From positions 28,791,001 to 28,855,000 of the forward strand of contig CP142457.1 in the NCBI GenBank assembly GCA_038049695.1: 64,000 nucleotides of DNA, given 5' to 3'. Each line of letters opens with the position of its first letter. Position 1 is the first letter of the stretch. The notes under the pieces were generated by a model. That model was not told the DNA's origin and made no database searches. It was given only the letters and a program-made list of their open reading frames with translations. The translations under genes were made by a program, and so were the position numbers. Positions 49,344 through 60,560 of this stretch are shown here, one piece after another. Source of the DNA: Cinnamomum chago. Taxonomy: Eukaryota; Streptophyta; Magnoliopsida; Laurales; Lauraceae.

Positions 49344-50824
49344 TGACACCTCCTTTATGCAGATGATGTCTTTGTCTTCCTTAAAGCTCATAAACCAGGC
49401 CTGCGGGGGCTTCAAAGATGCTCAGTCTATATAAGGACTCCTCTGGCCAGAGATTCAATCTTCAGAAGAGTCAGCTGTTTCTAGGGAACTATAATGCAGG
49501 GAGAGCAAGTATGATATCTGCTCTACTCCAAATCAACATAGCCTCTCTGCCTTCAATCTATCTAGGGGTTCCCCTTTTCTTTGGTAGTGCCCGTCACTCT
49601 CACTTCAACAAGATTTTGGACTTCATCAAATTAAGGCTTGCTGGTTGGAAGACAAAATGCCTTTCCTTTGTAGGTAGGCTGACTCTAGTTAGGCACGTCC
49701 TCTATTCAATCCCATTACATCTCTTTAGTTCTTCTTTTTCCTAGCAAGACATGTCTTCTTATGGAGAGAATGATGAGGAATTTCTTGTAGTCTGCCAACC
49801 CAGAGAGAGAAATCCAATCTGGTTAGATGGAAAACAGTTTGCTTACCCAAAGATGAAGGCAGCTTGGGCCTGCGTAGAGTCAAGGAGTTCAATGAAGCTT
49901 GCCTCATGAAACTGGCCTGGTCTGCCATCTCTGCAGATTCTCTCAGGGCCAATTGGTTTCGAACTAGGTATTTCAAGGGTCCTTCTATTTGGAGTTATAG
50001 GAATCCCAAGGGAGGTTCCTACATTTGAAAGAGTCTCAAATCCTTCTCCTCCTTAATTCAGAGGAACAACAGGTGGGTTGTTGGTAATGGTCTCTCTATT
50101 AGTCTGTGGTTTGATAACTGGATAGATCAAGATCCTATAGCCTCCAGGTTCCCCTACATCCAGTTCTCTGAAATGGAATTAGTAGCTGGTATCATAGTGG
50201 ATAATGCATTGCAAATCCCAGCCCAGCTCCCAATTCATGTGAAAGATTTTCTGGACCTCTGAACTAGACAAATTCCAATTGGGAATAGCTCGTCTGTGGA
50301 CGGTCTCTCTTGGCATGGAAGCTCTGCAGGCAAATTCTCCCTCCACGAAGCCTGGAATCTGCTGAGAACAAAAGCTTCAAGAATACCCTGGTTGGGTCTG
50401 ATATGGAATAAATACATCAATCCCCGCCTTGCCTGCCTCAGCTAGAGACTTATGCACAAGAAAACACCTACAGATTACTGGGCCAAACAGAGGGGATGGT
50501 CCCTAGCTTCCAGATTCTACAACTGCCTCAATGGTGAGGAATCTAACACTCACCTGTTCTTCTCTTGCAAGCTGGCTTATCAGCTATGGGAATGGTTGCT
50601 CAGTCATTTTGGTGTCAAGTTGCCTTCTACCCTTTTTGCCCCTTCAATCCGGAAGATCTTATCTATGGGCAGAGATGTCTTGGGAAGAAAGTGTGCAGCA
50701 GCAACTTTCTTCTATGCCATCTTCATTCTTTGGACTATCCAGAATGACTGCAAACACGAGTCAAGGAAGCCCGCTCTCTGGTGAAAGCAAAGCTAATCCT
50801 AATGGATCGACTGTAAGGGTTGGC

Positions 50825-50999
50825 CAGCTCTAGTTCAAGTGTAGGACAGCCTCCTCTCCCTGTTCTGTCTTTGCAGCAGTGCAGGCCAAGCTCAAATACA
50901 GGTCAGCATTCCTTCCCTGTTATGTCTTTGCTGCAGTGCAGCTCAGGCTCAAGTGCAGGTTTGTCTTCTCTCCCTGTTTTGTCTCTGCAGCGGTGGAAA
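50825..50999 (+). repeat. Three tandem units of about 60 bp in LINE 3' region
   Basis: Each unit has a CTCAAGTGCAGG-like start and a CTCCCTGTTTTGTCTCTGCAG-like end. The three tandem copies lie after the ORF2 end, in the likely 3' UTR. Confidence 0.85.
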
Positions 51000-51228
51000 T
51001 CTCTTTTTGGATTACTGTTTGGGGTGGTTTTAGAGTCATAGTTTTATTTCTTTTCCTTCTCTGCTGTTTAGAAAATGTTCTGTTTTCCTGAGCTAGCCTT
51101 GTTTTGTCTTGAGGAATTGGCTAATTAGCCTCATTTTTTGGTTTTCTCCCTGTTCTGGGAGTTTCTTTACTGTAAGCTTTGATTTTCTGCTTAATACAAT
51201 TTACCTTTAAGCCAAAACAAAAAAGAAA

Positions 51229-52402
51229 AAATTTGTTTTGTTAATTGAATGAGAGAATTCACAAGACTCAAGGCTCCTCCCATGTATTTTCATTACTATA
51301 AGCCCAAACATTCGCTATATCGGGAAAAAATAACGAATCCCAGAAACATTAGATAATAAGAAAAAATATAATTAACAATAAGAACGACCCCTTTTATTGA
51401 AATCAACCGTCCATAGAATTAGTCAAAGATACAACTTCTACTTCTAGAATTAAAAAGTGAAAGCTCACCCCTAAATAAGCTCAAGCCTTAGAAGAAAAAC
51501 TAGAAGAGAGGAAAGTAGGGGCTGTGGTGTGCGAATGAAGAAAGGAGAGAGTTTGGTGAGGCTAAGAATAAACAATAATAAAAAGAAAAATGGCGGCTGG
51601 TTCGTTGCACACGAAAGGTGGGGCTGCCGGTCTACGCACCACGGGAAGCCTCCTTGGGACGTCCCATACATGCCCTATTATAATAGAATACTAGTGCTAT
51701 ACGTCTGCATAATAAGAAAAAACATTAAATTTTCTAATTAGAGATATTTCTAAATATTTAAATAAATTATATATAAATATTAATATATAATTCATAATAA
51801 AGATGAAAACTCATTGAAGAAATTTTAGGTAGCTAAAAATATTTAGGGAAAGATCAAGTAAATAATAAAGATTTTAGGACCCAGATTAATTAATCCTACC
51901 AAATATCTAAAGAAAAATAAGAAGAAAAAAGTCCATAATGGTTCCCTCATATTAATCTTACTGAATATTGAAAGGAAAATAAGGAGAAAGAAGTAGCAGA
52001 ATACAACCTATGAAAGTGGCACCCACTCTAATATCAAAAAAGCTCTTCATGTGTTGGTATGAAAAAGAAAAAAGTGGCCTCCGTAAATTGTGAGTTTGGA
52101 AATAAAGAAGACTTGGATTTCATAATGGGACTCATAGATTTATTTGGTTAAATTAGTAAATATAAATGATAATAAAAAAATTGTGATTAAGATGGAGACT
52201 CATGAGAGAAAATTTATTTGGTTATACTAGTAAATATAAATGATTATATATTAAGTGTGGATTTTAAAATTAACTGGCTCCCACAATGATCGCCATAGAT
52301 TAACCATACCAAATATTAATTAAAAAAAATTCAGATAGTTTAGGTGATGAGATTATATTAGAAGGGCAATTCCGGAATGTAGAATTGCAAAAAGTCTGAG
52401 GG
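51229..52402. other. Anonymous AT-rich spacer
   Basis: No gene recognised. Possible short ORFs lack homology. The segment 51590-51670 is GC-richer and may be part of an old element. Confidence 0.4.
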
Positions 52403-52490
52403 TGCGCCACATGTCATCCTCCCAGGAAGCCCCTGCCGCCACATGTCGCTCCCTCGCGAAAAGGGAGATGCTTTAATATATATAACTAGC
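52403..52490 (-). repeat. Helitron-like 5' terminal sequence, copy A
   Basis: Read on the minus strand: CTAGTTATATATATTAAAGC, then two GACATGTGGCG words about 35 bp apart. A related sequence occurs at 63122-63203. The AT-rich start followed by GACATGTGGC resembles 5' ends of plant Helitrons, but no CTRR hairpin 3' end was identified. Confidence 0.35.
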
Positions 52491-54267
52491 GCTTAGGGCC
52501 CACGCCCAACACGAGCCTTTAATTCATAGTGGGAAAACCCAATTTATGTTAAAAGTAAACATCCAATTGAGAACTTATAAACAAATTAAAAGGGAAAGAA
52601 ATAAACTTCTCCAAATGATCCATTTAATAGTAAATCCATGAAAACTTATCTCATAAAATAAAAGAACTCATCAAGGGAAAAACCAATTTAAATTGAAAGT
52701 AGACACCCAGTAAACAAACAAACTGCATTTAATACAATTATATTGAAAATTCAAGATTGGTCACCATTGTCGCGACCCCGGACCGGGCCCGAAGGACTAA
52801 TCTGGGATCGGGACTAATGATGATGTACCACATCGGTTTAATGCCATACATTTATTTAATTTCCCACAGGTGTCCGCGGTGAGGATATCACAGCCATATA
52901 AGAACATTTCTATTAAATACAGAAGCGTGTAGCAAATCAAATATTCAATCCATCTCTAATCATAAAGATAATAATACAAGTATAGTACTGTATCAGAATA
53001 AGCAATGATCATTAGCATTTTCCAAAAGTAAGGTTAGAGTTTAAACAAAAGATCATTTAATTACATTCCCCAAAAATAGAGGCCAACAAAGGCCAATATA
53101 TCTCAAAGTATAATCCCAAAAGAATGAGTTATCCAGAAACTCCCAAAATGAATCGCATCTCGAGACAACCGAATGTCTAAATGACATCATTGGCGTGCTA
53201 CTCAACTAAGTGTTGCGGTTCTCCGACCGCCTCCTCATGCTCCTCTTCGGGAAAACCAACAACGGGACCTGAGTACCAAAAAGTGGGTCAAACACGATGG
53301 TTTGGCAAATGGGTAAAATACAATGACAATATGATAATAAATGAATTTATCTTCAAAAGCATTTAAACCTGTTTTAAATAACAAGTTTTATAAACGAGAT
53401 AAAACATTTATTCAAATACAAGTAGGCATTGTAAAACATGTACAGGTAACCAAGGAAACGAGAAACAAGTAAGATGGCAACCACACGAAGCTAAGTCCTC
53501 TATCACTAAAGTGACAGAGCAATAACTAGGCACTGATCTCAGTCACTCGAGGTGAGGAGAAACAGTGGATCTTATAAATACATATACATATACTATACAT
53601 GACCACGGTAGCGAACCGGGCATCGGGAACCACAGTAGCAATCTGCGGCATCGGGACAAGACCACGGTAATAACCGGGTAACGGGATCCAAACTGCAGCT
53701 GGCAAGGCAAGAAGGGGATCTCCAAGTTAGTGGATCAGACCAACAGGGTTATCCAAGCTTAGTGGTGCCGACTAATAGGTCAAATAACAAATCGAGACAT
53801 GTACAAGTAAATCAAGTACAAATAAACAAACGGGTAGGACGGGGGTGCTCAAGGGCACACTGTCGTTTCATGTGGTGCAATGCACTTCAAGACAAGTAAC
53901 CATTGTAAGTGTACTTCAATGCTTTCGGGAAAACAAGGCATGTAATATAAATCTCGGGATCGATAAAGTACAATAAACAATTGAAATTTCAGGTAAAGTA
54001 TCGGGTTCAAGATCTATTTGAAGTGAATAGGGATCCCGTATGTCGATCTAATAATAATTTGGTGATTTTTGAGTTTGGGGACATCTCGGGCTCCTTATAT
54101 ACTTTGAATTTTCAAAACTTCAAATGAAATCTTTGTGGTGTGGTTTCTTTCTCGAATGACCTCATACATTGCCTAGTAAGTCTCCCTGATATAAAGGGGT
54201 TCTCAATGAATAACCCCAAAAATGTTTAAACAATTCGTCATTGTCCCAAACATAGCCTTCGACCGAC

Positions 54268-54640
54268 AAAGCTCATCGCTCGAGCGAACCGGAGAGTTCG
54301 CTCGAGCGAGGAGCTCTCTGCAATGGTTGTCTGGGTGATTTTGGTTACCTAGCGGTCATATGGCGGTTAGCCGCCGTTGGGTCAGGCGGTTAGCTGCTGG
54401 CTGACCGCGGTTGGCCTGACAGAAAAACAGGTTACTGGAAATGTAACCGAAATGGTTCGGTTGGTTGGCGGTTAGCCGCCAATGGGTTAGGCGGTTAGCC
54501 GCTTGCTAACCGTGAGGCTGACCGTGCCTTCAGGAGGAAAATGTTGTTTTCTGGAAAAGTAACCGCGACTGTTCGGCTATCTGGCGGTTAGCCGCCAATG
54601 ACCAGACGGCTAGCCGACAAGTGACAGCTGGTTGACTGCC
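54268..54640. repeat. Hairpin array of copy 3
   Basis: An inverted CGCTCGAGCGAACC / GTTCGCTCGAGCGAG pair precedes three units with GGCGGTTAGCCGCC and GGCGGTTAGCCGC. This is the same arrangement as copies 2 and 4. Confidence 0.88.
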
Positions 54641-55248
54641 AGGTGCGGGAAACACCCACTGTGTTCAGATTTGAGCCCTTTTTCCTCCTCAAAACCATTC
54701 TCCTCACTTCCATTTAATCCCTGCAATAAAACTGAGCTAAGAGCTCCTCCAATAACTCTATCTACCCTTCTCCAAAAACCTCAATATGTGTTCATTCCAT
54801 CACCTCCTTCTTAACCACAACAACCACAAGAGGAAAGAGAAATCAAATCACAAACATTCATTTATGACATATCCAAAAGACAACAAGGACCATAACCAAC
54901 ATGTTGCCAAAACATTAAATGATTTAGCAAGGTTCATTCAAAGCATTTATTTCAAAAATCAATGCAAGCCAATAAATATGAAGGGAAATAACAAATCAAC
55001 CACATTCCTCAAGAAAACCATTGAAAGTTCATAATATTAACTCATCCACTTGCCTTGGGTCTTCTAATCAAGGAAATCAAGCTATTAAACAAAGCTCTCT
55101 CAAGAATCCTACAAGCACAAACAAAACCCCAAAACAAACCCTAAAATGGGTCAAACAATGAATGAAGAAGATAGAACTCACAATAATGGAGATGAAGCTT
55201 CTCTAGGACTAGAAGAATACAAATCTAGGAGATGGAGAAGATTACTTA

Positions 55249-55524
55249 CTAGTAAGGTCCTCTAATGGCAAGAGCTAGCTCAAAGAAGATCTTGGAATGG
55301 GAGGTTTTCTTCACAAATGGTATCAAAAGGTAGCCTTCAAGATGAGGAAGAGAATGGTGAAGTCCATTTTGATGTTGGTGCAAGTTTGGTGGGAGATTGA
55401 GATGGAGAGAGCAAGAAGAAGAAGAGAAAGTTGCCAAAGCAAACCCTAGGTTCTCTTTTGTGCTGGAAAAGGGAAATGAGGAAGATAGGTTCTCCTTATA
55501 TAAGCAAATGGGAATAGGTCCCAC
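55249..55524 (-). CDS. Small leader ORF in 3.1-kb unit, copy 3 (91 codons)
   Basis: Hypothetical protein starting MGPIPICLYKENLSS. The conserved half reads HHSLPHLEGYLLIPFVKK, then FFELALAIRGPY. The ATG lies upstream of the TATATAAGG sequence, so only later in-frame parts would be in a TATA-driven transcript. Ends at a conserved splice-donor-like site. No known domain. Confidence 0.3.
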   Translation of the reverse strand: MGPIPICLYKENLSSSFPFSSTKENLGFALATFSSSSCSLHLNLPPNLHQHQNGLHHSLPHLEGYLLIPFVKKTSHSKIFFELALAIRGPY

Positions 55525-57131
55525 TACTTAAGACATTCAAGGGCTGAAATCTTGGCTTTCGGGGCTTCTAATGAATTCGACGAAGAAGAGAAAAGTGATC
55601 GTCAAAATATCTAGTTTCTAAAAAGTATATGTTTCGAGGGTTTCAAGAATATCAAGTTTTGGGTACTGATTTAGTGCACAATGATTGTTTTGCCCTCAAG
55701 GCTATGAAATCGGGTTTCGAGGTCTCGCACGGGCACGGGATCAACATAAAAGTTATAGGGATTAACAATACAAATCAAACGGGATTAAAACAATAAGTGC
55801 AAAATCTCCGATAAAACCCCAAGTACATGCAAGGTCATAAAAAGGAACCCCCAAAGGGCCCCACTAATTACTAAGCAATCAAAATTCCACAAAACTATAT
55901 CAAAAGCTATTCCAAACCCAACTTAGCCAAAATCACTAATCAAACTTAGAACTAACACACGACTTAATTAACACTAATCGGGTTCACTCGGGTCGGGGTC
56001 TTACAACCATCTTTTTGAGAACCCCATATACATTTATGCATTCTCGTTCATTGGGCGTTGATATTTGATAGAATTAGTATATAAAAAGCATGTAAAAGAA
56101 CTATGATATTAAGGGTAAATGTATTAAAATAAAACAAGAATAATGTTTATAAGTTTGATGATATTTCTTCTGTGGATCAACTCCTTCGATTTGTGCAGTT
56201 ATTTCACCCTATCCACTTATGTCATTTATGTCACTTGTCTCATTTGTCGCACTTGTTTCAGCATATTGACATGTCCCAGCACTTAATATTTTGTCAGAAC
56301 TTGCACTTGTCTCATCACCTTCACTTCTCTCAGCATTATTATTTCAATTTAGTAATGCTTCCAAAGTATTTGCTCCAACATCTTCACTTGTCCCAATATC
56401 TTGCTTGTTTGATACTGCATGTTTAATTTTCACATGAATTAGAAAATGGTAATGGTATTTCATAGAACAACGCTGAAGATGTATTAATAAAACTTACATT
56501 TTTCAATTGAAAGTTATGTAACAGACCAACTACCATCAGATTATTCCATTTTCTTTAGTCCTAACCACATGTTTCATGTGATGATTTGTTAATGTTTTAA
56601 CTTTTTCTAAACTGTTTATTTCTCTTTTCATTATCTCCAATGGTAATCAAGAACGTGGCTCTTTCTTACTTAAAAAAGGAAAAAAATAAAAATAAAAAGA
56701 ATGAATGTAAAAAATAAACAGAAAGGAAAAAAATGAATGTAAAAAATAAACAGAAAAAATAAAGAAACATAAATCTAAATAAACTGGCCTCTTCATCAAA
56801 ATTATAATAATAAAAATAGAACTACATGACAAAAATAAAAAATATTAATAAAAAAAGGAATGAATGTAAAAAATAAAAAGAAAAAAATATAAAATATAAA
56901 TCTAAATAAACCGGTCTTGTCATCAAAAGATTATAATAAAAACAGAACCACGTGAAAAAAACATAAATAATATTAATAAAAAAGGAATGAATGTAAAAAA
57001 TAAACAGAAAAAATAAATAAACCGGCCTCTTCATCAAAATATAATAATAAAAATAGAACTACATGAGAAAAATAAATAGTATTAATAAAAAAGGAATGAA
57101 TGTTAGAAAATAAATAGAAAAAATAAAAAAA

Positions 57132-57895
57132 ACATAAATCCTATGTTTCACTCATATAGGGCTATAATTTTAATTTTTTTTTTTTAGTGTAACTCATCAA
57201 AGTTGAGTTTAAAGAAAACTTCTGAAAGTTTGATGGAAGCAATGCATGCATTAGATTTCACTCATATAGGGCTATAATTTTTTTATTTTTTTAACAAAAC
57301 TGGCCCAAGGTGCCCACATCAGGATTCAGGTTATTCTTACATTTGTTCTAAACATTACACAAATAGATCATTTTGAAGGATCAGAATCATCAATTGAAAA
57401 TATGACTGATGTAGCAAAAAAAAAAAAAGTCAGATTGCATGTAAAAAATAAACAGAAAAAGAAAAAACATAAATCTAAAAAAACCAGCCTCTTCATCAAA
57501 ATATAATAATAAAAATTGAGACACATGAAAAACATAAATAGTATTAATAAAAAAGGAATGAATGTTAAAAAATAAAGAAACATAAATCCTATGTTTCACT
57601 CATACAGGGCTATAATTGTTTTTTTTTTTTTTTTTAATGTAATTCATCAAAGTTGAGTTTAAAGAAACCTTCTGAAAGTTTGATGGAAGCAATGCATGCG
57701 TTCGATTTCACTCATATAGGGCTTTAATTTTTCTTTTTTTTTTACAAAATTGAACCAAGGTGCCCCACATTAGAATTCAGGTCATTCTTACATTTCCTTA
57801 TAACATTACACAAATAGATCCTTTAAAGGATCAGAATTATCAATTGAAAATATGACTGATGTAGGAAAAAAAAAAGTTAGATTGCATGACAGCAT
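57132..57895. repeat. 448-bp tandem duplication
   Basis: ACATAAATCCTATGTTTCAC at 57132 and 57580. Both copies contain GATGGAAGCAATGCATGC and CAATTGAAAATATGACTGAT. The second copy ends near 57895. Confidence 0.9.
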
Positions 57896-58534
57896 GATGC
57901 AAGGAGACATGATTCGTCCATATAAACCTGACAAAGGAATACAAATATTTATACTATCGTTAATACTAAAAAGATCACCAAAATCAATGCGGCTGAAATG
58001 CATGGTGATCATTATAAAATTTTAAAAAGGAACCATTGTTCATCATACATTTATTGTTTGTCTAAATATGTAAGAAAAATAAATAAAAATTAAAGTGAAC
58101 TGGAAAAAAATACCTATAACTCCATAAAAAAAATTTCTTCTTTAATCGAGATGAGGATTTGCTAATAGAAATAGAGATCCAGCGATCTAGCCCGTTTCCA
58201 ACTCTGTAGTAGACTTTGTTTTCTTCTTGAATGGATAGCCCCTTTCGTAGATGAGGATGAGGGATAGTGGGGTAAGTAAAATAGAGAATGTGAACCACTG
58301 TTCATCATACATTAATTGTTTGTCTGAATATGTAAGAAAAATAAATAAAAATTAAAGTGAATTGGAAAAAACACCTTTAACTTGATAACTTTGTTTTCTT
58401 CTTGAATCGATATGAGGATTTGCAGAGAAAGTGTTAAAAACGTGGGTTAGAATCTCGTAGTAGTGAATCAATATGAGGATGAGGGCTAGTAGATGAAGAT
58501 GAAGGATGGTGGGGTAAGTAAATAGAGAATGTGT

Positions 58535-58610
58535 TAAAAAGTGGGTTAGGTTCTCATGGAGAGATTTTAGGCCTTCGAGTGTGGGTTAAAAACGTGTGTT
58601 AGCTTATTTA
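58535..58610 (+). repeat. Minisatellite unit left of the MITE
   Basis: GGTTCTCATGGAGAGATTTTAGGCC... through AACGTGTGTTAGCTTATTTA is one unit of the array that continues at 62155. It was split from it by the MITE. Confidence 0.85.
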
Positions 58611-59443
58611 CCCTCCGTTTGGGAGGGGAGGGGAGGGGAGGGAATATTTGAGGGGGAAGGAAAATGAAGGGGATGGGAGGAAAAATTAATTTTCCCTCCT
58701 CTTGTTTGGGAAGTAAAAACGTAGGGGGAAGAAAAGTGAAAAAGTATAATTTTATTTGTTTGTGAAGATTTTCACCACTTTTGAAAAAAATTCAATTAGA
58801 GTAAAAGGGCAGTTTAGTCATTTCCATCACTTTCCCCTCATTTCCCCCCTGTTTTGGGGGAAGAATTTTTGAGGGAAAATGTAAGACTCCGACCCGAGTG
58901 AACTCGATTAGTATTGATTAAGTTGTGTTTTAGTCCTAAACGTGTTTAGTGGATTTTGGTTAGGTTGGGCTTGGAATAGCTTTTGATATAGTTTTGGGGA
59001 ATTTTGATTGCTTTATGATAGTGGGGCCCTTTGGGGTTTCCTTTTTATGACCTTGCATGCGCTTGAGGATTTATCGGAGATTTTACATTCATTGTTTTAA
59101 TCCCGTTTTATTTGTATTGATAATCCCTACAACTTTCATGTTGATCCCGTCCTTGTTCGAGACCCCGAAACCTGATTTCATAGCCTTGAGGGCAAAACAG
59201 TCATTGTACACAAAATCTGTACCCAAAACTTGATATTCCCGAAACTCGTGAAACATATACTTTTTGGAAACTAGATATTTCGACGATTACTTTTCTCTTC
59301 TTCGTCGAATTCATTAGAAGCCCTGAAAGCCAAGATTTCAGCCCTTGAATGTCTTAAGTAGTGGGACCCATTTCCATTTGCTTATATAAGGAGACACATC
59401 TTCCTCATTTTTCCTTTTTCCAGCACAAAAGAGAACCTAGGGT

Positions 59444-59638
59444 TTGTTTGACAACTTTTCTTCTTCTCCTTGCTCTCTTCATCTCCAATCCACACCAAAC
59501 TTGCATCAATTAAGAAATGGAGGTTATCATTCTCTTCCCCACCTTGCAAGTTTCCTTTTGATACCATTTGTTGAGAAATCCACCAACTTTGAGATCTTCA
59601 TTGAACTAACTCTTTCCATTTGGAGACCTTGCAAGTAA
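59444..59638 (+). CDS. Small leader ORF in 3.1-kb unit, copy 4 (partial, 64 codons)
   Basis: The open frame has no ATG at its start (it opens at TTG) and lies downstream of the TATA box. The conserved half reads YHSLPHLASFLLIPFVEK, then IFIELTLSIWRPCK. It aligns without gaps to the ORFs of copies 2 and 3. Function unknown and possibly none. Confidence 0.25.
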   Translation: MFDNFSSSPCSLHLQSTPNLHQLRNGGYHSLPHLASFLLIPFVEKSTNFEIFIELTLSIWRPCK

Positions 59639-60214
59639 GCAATCTTTTCCATCTTCTAGATTTGTATTCTTCTAGCCCTAGAGAAGCTTCATCTTCATTA
59701 TTGTAAGGTTTCACTTTCTATTTCATCGTTTGACCATTTTAGGGTTTGTTTGTTTTGGGGATTTTGTTCATAGCTTGAATCTTTGGCTTGGAAGAGCATA
59801 AGAGTTTGATTTTCTCATTAGAAGACCCAAGGCAAGTGGATGATTTGATTTTTATAAACTTTCAATGATTTTGGTATTTTTCACTCATGCCTATTTATTG
59901 CATTGGTTTGAAATAAAGGTTCATGATAGAGTTTGGTAGTGCATTTATGACTTATAAGTGTATTGGTGAATGGCATTTATTTTCTTCTTATTTGTACCAA
60001 ATGTGCTCTATTGTGAAATTGTTTCATTCTTTCTTTATTTGTATTGGATTTGATGTTAATGGAGGAGGTGATGTAATGAACCCATATTGGAGTTGTGGAG
60101 AAATGTAGATAGTTGCAGTGGAGGAGCTTTTGGCTCAGTTTTATGGCAAGGATTAAGTGGAAGTGAGGAGAGTGGTTTTGAGGAGGAAAATGGACTCAAA
60201 TCTGAACGCAGTGA

Positions 60215-60560
60215 GTGTTTCCCGCACCTGGCGGTCAGCCAGCGGCTAGCCGTCTGGTGACTGGCAGCTAACCGCCAGATAGCTGAACAGTCGCGGTTAC
60301 TTTTCCAGAGATCAACATTTTCTCCTGAGAACACGGTTAGCCAGCGGCTAACCGCCGAACCCATCGGCGGCTAACCGCCAGCCAACTGAACCATTTTGGT
60401 TACAATTCCAGTAACCTGTTTTTCTGTCAGGCCAATCGCGGTCAGCCGCGAATCCAACGGCGGCTAACCGCCATCTGACCGCAAGGTAACCGAATTATCC
60501 AGACAACCATTTCGTAGAGCTCCTCGCTCGAGCGAACTCTCCGGTTCGCTCGAGCGTTGA
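60215..60560. repeat. Hairpin array of copy 4
   Basis: In reverse order to copies 2 and 3: three units with GGCGGCTAACCGCC-like hairpins, then GCTCGAGCGAACTC / GGTTCGCTCGAGCG. Confidence 0.88.

Larger units (their letters stand above)
47740..51228 (+). pseudogene. L1-type LINE ORF2 pseudogene with near full domain order
   Basis: The order is that of plant L1 ORF2. The endonuclease part reads GFYGSTDYRL, PWCVIGDF, NNYTWANNRQGLAYVPARLD and LSFDHSPILL. Reverse transcriptase reads SSPGSDGFPGLFF, LSQGDLISPYLFILAEEIL and HLLYADDVFVF, with YADD intact in the second of two duplicated copies. Then come SIYLGVPLFFG, RLAGWKTKCLSFVGRL, FNEACLMKLAWSAIS, NRWVVGNGLSISLWFDNW, and the zf-RVT tail ESNTHLFFSCKLAYQLWEW with FILWTIQNDCKHES. 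Part of the RT core between FYxNFW and SQGD is deleted. Stops and frameshifts are frequent (for example near 48698, 48949 and 50442). An A-rich tail closes the copy near 51210-51228. ORF1 is not seen. Confidence 0.88.
52768..56005 (-). mobile_element. 3.24-kb TG...CA unit, copy 3
   Basis: The plus strand starts TGTCGCGACCCCGGACCGGG and ends GTCGGGGTCTTACA. ACCAT is duplicated exactly (52763-52767, 56006-56010). It carries the hairpin array at 54268-54640, a TATATAAGG box (minus strand, about 55494-55505), a leader ORF at 55249-55524 and a GTAAGT site at 55244-55249. Its sequence is closest to copy 4, which lies in the opposite orientation 2.9 kb away. Confidence 0.82.
56011..58610. repeat. 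A-rich spacer of nested tandem repeats
   Basis: No gene. From about 56680 to 57130, units of 110-130 bp share AATAAACYGGYCTCTTCATC and AAAAAGGAATGAATGT. A larger unit starting ACATAAATCCTATGTTTCAC at 57132 repeats at 57580 (period 448). A third pair (GTTCATCATACAT...) starts at about 58037 and 58299. The stretch is a mosaic of repeated local duplications. ORFs rich in Phe, Tyr and Ile on the minus strand are artefacts. Confidence 0.8.

Noticed and set aside
56172..56426. ORF with His-Leu-Cys repeats
   Set aside because: The pattern comes from short CACTTGTCTCATTTG-like tandem words. No domain or splice context.
56647..57599. Phe/Tyr/Ile-rich minus-strand ORFs that resemble membrane proteins
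   Set aside because: They are translations of A-rich tandem repeats and have no counterpart on the other frames or copies.
60056..60364. 102-codon minus-strand ORF
   Set aside because: It runs through the hairpin array of copy 4; the matching region of the other copies is not open in that frame over the same length.
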